Assembly (NCBI GenBank): GCA_020626545.1
Contig: JAHKZS010000032.1
Coordinates: forward strand, 1 to 17,251
Source: a bacterium
Lineage (GTDB): Bacteria > Bacillota > Clostridia > Oscillospirales > Acutalibacteraceae
Length of the DNA: 17,251 bases
Direction: 5' to 3'
A program made the translations under genes and the position numbers. The notes beneath the pieces were generated by a model. That model made no database searches, was not told the origin of the DNA, and saw only the letters and a list, made by a program, of their open reading frames with translations. This document shows, in pieces, positions 15,455 through 17,251 of the stretch (positions are counted from its first letter, which is position 1; each line of letters starts with the position of its first letter).

Positions 15455-17251
15455 ATATGATGAAATCGCTCATTATCAGGATTTTAATGAGTTGTTATCT
15501 ATACTTGATAAAAGTAATAACAACTATGATTTACGTAAAATCCAAAAGGCTTATAATATAGCAGAAAAAGCTCACGGCGACCAGCGTCGTGTATCGGGCA
15601 TTCCTTTTATTTTACATCCGACTTCCGTCGCCTGTATAGTCGCTCAGTTCGGTATGGACTCCGACAGTATCATTTCGGCTCTTTTACACGATGTTGTAGA
15701 AGATACCGACTATGACCTTAATTTTGTAAGGAAAGAATTCGGAAAAGATGTAGCCAATATAGTTGACGGCGTTACTAAAATTTCTAAAATTAAGCTTTAC
15801 TCCCGTGAGGAGCAACAGGCTGAGAACGTTCGTAAAATGCTCATAGCTATGTCTAACGATATACGCGTCATAATCGTTAAACTCGCCGACAGACTCCATA
15901 ATATGCGTACTATCGAATGTATGAAGGAGCAGAAACGCCGTGATAAATCCCGTGAGTGTATGGAAGTTTACGCTCCTATAGCTCACCGCCTCGGTATGAA
16001 AGCCGTTAAAGATGAGCTTGAAGATCTATCGCTTCGTTATCTTGACCCCGTCGGCTATAAAGAAATTGAGGACGCTCTTTTGCTTAAAGAAAATGAGCGT
16101 GACCGTTTTATAGAGAAACGTAAAAAAGAAATCCTTAAAGCTTCTAAAATGCCTAAGGATAAAATAACTGTATACGGCAGAGTTAAGAGCATAAATAGTA
16201 TTTACCGAAAAACTTTCTTAAAAGGTAAGACTTTAGAGGAAATCTACGACTTCTTCGCGCTTAGAATTATAGTTGATGATATTAAGGATTGTTATAATCT
16301 TCTGGGTGTTATTCATGATTTATATACGCCTATTCCCAGAAGGTTTAAGGACTATATTTCTACCCCGAAACCAAATATGTACCAGTCGCTTCATACTACT
16401 GTTATCGATCGGGAGGGCATCCCTTTTGAGGTTCAAATAAGAACTTGGGAAATGCACCAGACCGCTGAAAACGGAATCGCGGCTCATTGGAAGTATAAAC
16501 TCGGATTTACCCGTATCGTTAATAATAAGAAAGCCCGTGAGCTCGACGCTAATATCAATCGTATTAAAGACGTACTCGCGGCTCAGATTGATACGGACGA
16601 TTCCACCGATATTATTAGGAATATCCGCAACGACTTCGACCAAAACGAAGTGTATGTATTCTCGCCTAAGGGTGATGTGTTTAATCTACCGAACGGCTCT
16701 ACCGTTATTGATTTAGCTTATCTTATCCACACCGAAGTCGGAAACCATATGGTAGGCGCTAAGGTTAACCAGCGTATTGTTCCCATAGATTACAAACTGA
16801 AAACAGGTGAAATCTGCGAGATTTTAACGCAGAAAGACAGTCATCCGAGACGTGACTGGCTTGAAATCTGTAAAACATCTTCAGCGCGTTCTAAAATCAG
16901 GCAATGGTTTAAACGCGAGAAGCGTGATGAGAATATTGTCGAAGGCAAGATGATGCTTGAGCGTGAGCTTAAGAGAAGTAATATCTCTCTTACCGACGAG
17001 GAGCTTGAGGATTTACTTCAGTTTATGCTCAAGAAGAATAAGTTTAACACGGTTGAGGACTTATACGCTTCTGTCGGTTACGGCGGTATTCAGCTTTGGA
17101 AAGTTCTTCCTCGTATTAAGGAAGAGTATCATACTAAATTCGGCGAACAAGAAAAGCCACCTGTTATTAACCAGAATGTTCATAAACCCAAACGCAGTAA
17201 TTCGGGTGTTATTGTTGAGGGTATGGAAGATTGTCTAATTAAGTTTTCCCA
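15447..17251 (+). CDS. relA: Bifunctional (p)ppGpp synthetase/hydrolase Rel (RelA/SpoT family), partial, C-terminus beyond right edge
   Basis: Long RSH proteins make and break the alarmone (p)ppGpp in response to amino-acid starvation. The frame is open for 601 codons to the right edge without a stop; about 120-150 residues of a normal Rel are missing. In order: the hydrolase domain with H57, the metal-binding HDVVED (81-86) and KLADRLHN (145-152); the synthetase domain with YGRVKSINSIYRK (243-255), RFKD (299-302), NMYQSLHTTV (310-319) and FEVQIRT (327-333); the TGS domain (about 402-461) with VYVFSPKGD; and a helical linker with RSKIRQWFK. The start of the zinc-finger/RIS region (GVIVEGMEDCL) follows, and the ACT domain lies outside. 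RFKD and intact hydrolase residues indicate a bifunctional enzyme, as is usual in Firmicutes. It overlaps recJ by eight bases; apt, often between them, is absent. Confidence 0.95.
   Translation, partial: MGKYDEIAHYQDFNELLSILDKSNNNYDLRKIQKAYNIAEKAHGDQRRVSGIPFILHPTSVACIVAQFGMDSDSIISALLHDVVEDTDYDLNFVRKEFGKDVANIVDGVTKISKIKLYSREEQQAENVRKMLIAMSNDIRVIIVKLADRLHNMRTIECMKEQKRRDKSRECMEVYAPIAHRLGMKAVKDELEDLSLRYLDPVGYKEIEDALLLKENERDRFIEKRKKEILKASKMPKDKITVYGRVKSINSIYRKTFLKGKTLEEIYDFFALRIIVDDIKDCYNLLGVIHDLYTPIPRRFKDYISTPKPNMYQSLHTTVIDREGIPFEVQIRTWEMHQTAENGIAAHWKYKLGFTRIVNNKKARELDANINRIKDVLAAQIDTDDSTDIIRNIRNDFDQNEVYVFSPKGDVFNLPNGSTVIDLAYLIHTEVGNHMVGAKVNQRIVPIDYKLKTGEICEILTQKDSHPRRDWLEICKTSSARSKIRQWFKREKRDENIVEGKMMLERELKRSNISLTDEELEDLLQFMLKKNKFNTVEDLYASVGYGGIQLWKVLPRIKEEYHTKFGEQEKPPVINQNVHKPKRSNSGVIVEGMEDCLIKFS

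Noticed and set aside
16957..17238. Plus-strand 93-residue frame near the right end
   Set aside because: It is a shifted frame inside the Rel coding sequence, which stays open with recognisable helical and RIS-start segments to the edge.

Overview
The window looks like chromosomal DNA from a low-to-moderate GC, spore-forming member of the Firmicutes (Bacillota), most likely class Clostridia and possibly an Oscillospirales/Ruminococcaceae-type gut bacterium. The reasons are the GerA-family spore germination genes, an HPr kinase/phosphorylase, WhiA and RapZ side by side, the dxs-tlyA-nadK-argR-recN order and a bifunctional long Rel. The lineage is inferred from gene content and order only; there is no rRNA to confirm it.

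Layout. (1) Positions 1-2791 look like a spore membrane/germination block. A DUF421-family membrane protein (minus strand, cut by the left edge) is divergent from a two-gene gerAA-gerAB unit. No gerAC-like lipoprotein gene follows. (2) Positions 2792-2894 hold the only sizeable gap after the germination genes, with an AT-rich inverted repeat and a sigma-A-like promoter. (3) From 2895 to the right edge, 13 genes run in the same direction with gaps of 27 bases or fewer, or with overlaps, and I see no terminator: hprK, murB, rapZ, whiA, xseB, ispA, dxs, tlyA, nadK, argR, recN, recJ and a relA/spoT-type gene that continues beyond 17251.

The genes cover carbon-source signalling (HprK), peptidoglycan precursor synthesis (MurB), RNA/nucleotide-binding regulation (RapZ), division control (WhiA), DNA repair (XseB, RecN, RecJ), isoprenoid precursor synthesis (Dxs, IspA), rRNA methylation (TlyA), NADP supply (NadK), arginine control (ArgR) and the stringent response (Rel). 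All proteins appear intact, with their key residues present. Only the two edge genes are incomplete.

The most notable feature is the architecture. Three gene neighbourhoods that are usually separate in Firmicutes (hprK/murB/rapZ/yvcK/whiA; xseA/xseB/ispA/dxs/tlyA/nadK/argR/recN/spoIVB/spo0A; recJ/apt/relA) are joined end to end here. Each lacks expected members: yvcK, xseA, spoIVB-spo0A and apt are absent at the positions where they would normally sit. I found no phage, insertion sequence, CRISPR array, tRNA or rRNA, and no convincing new system. The window is mainly housekeeping with a compact germination cassette at its left end.
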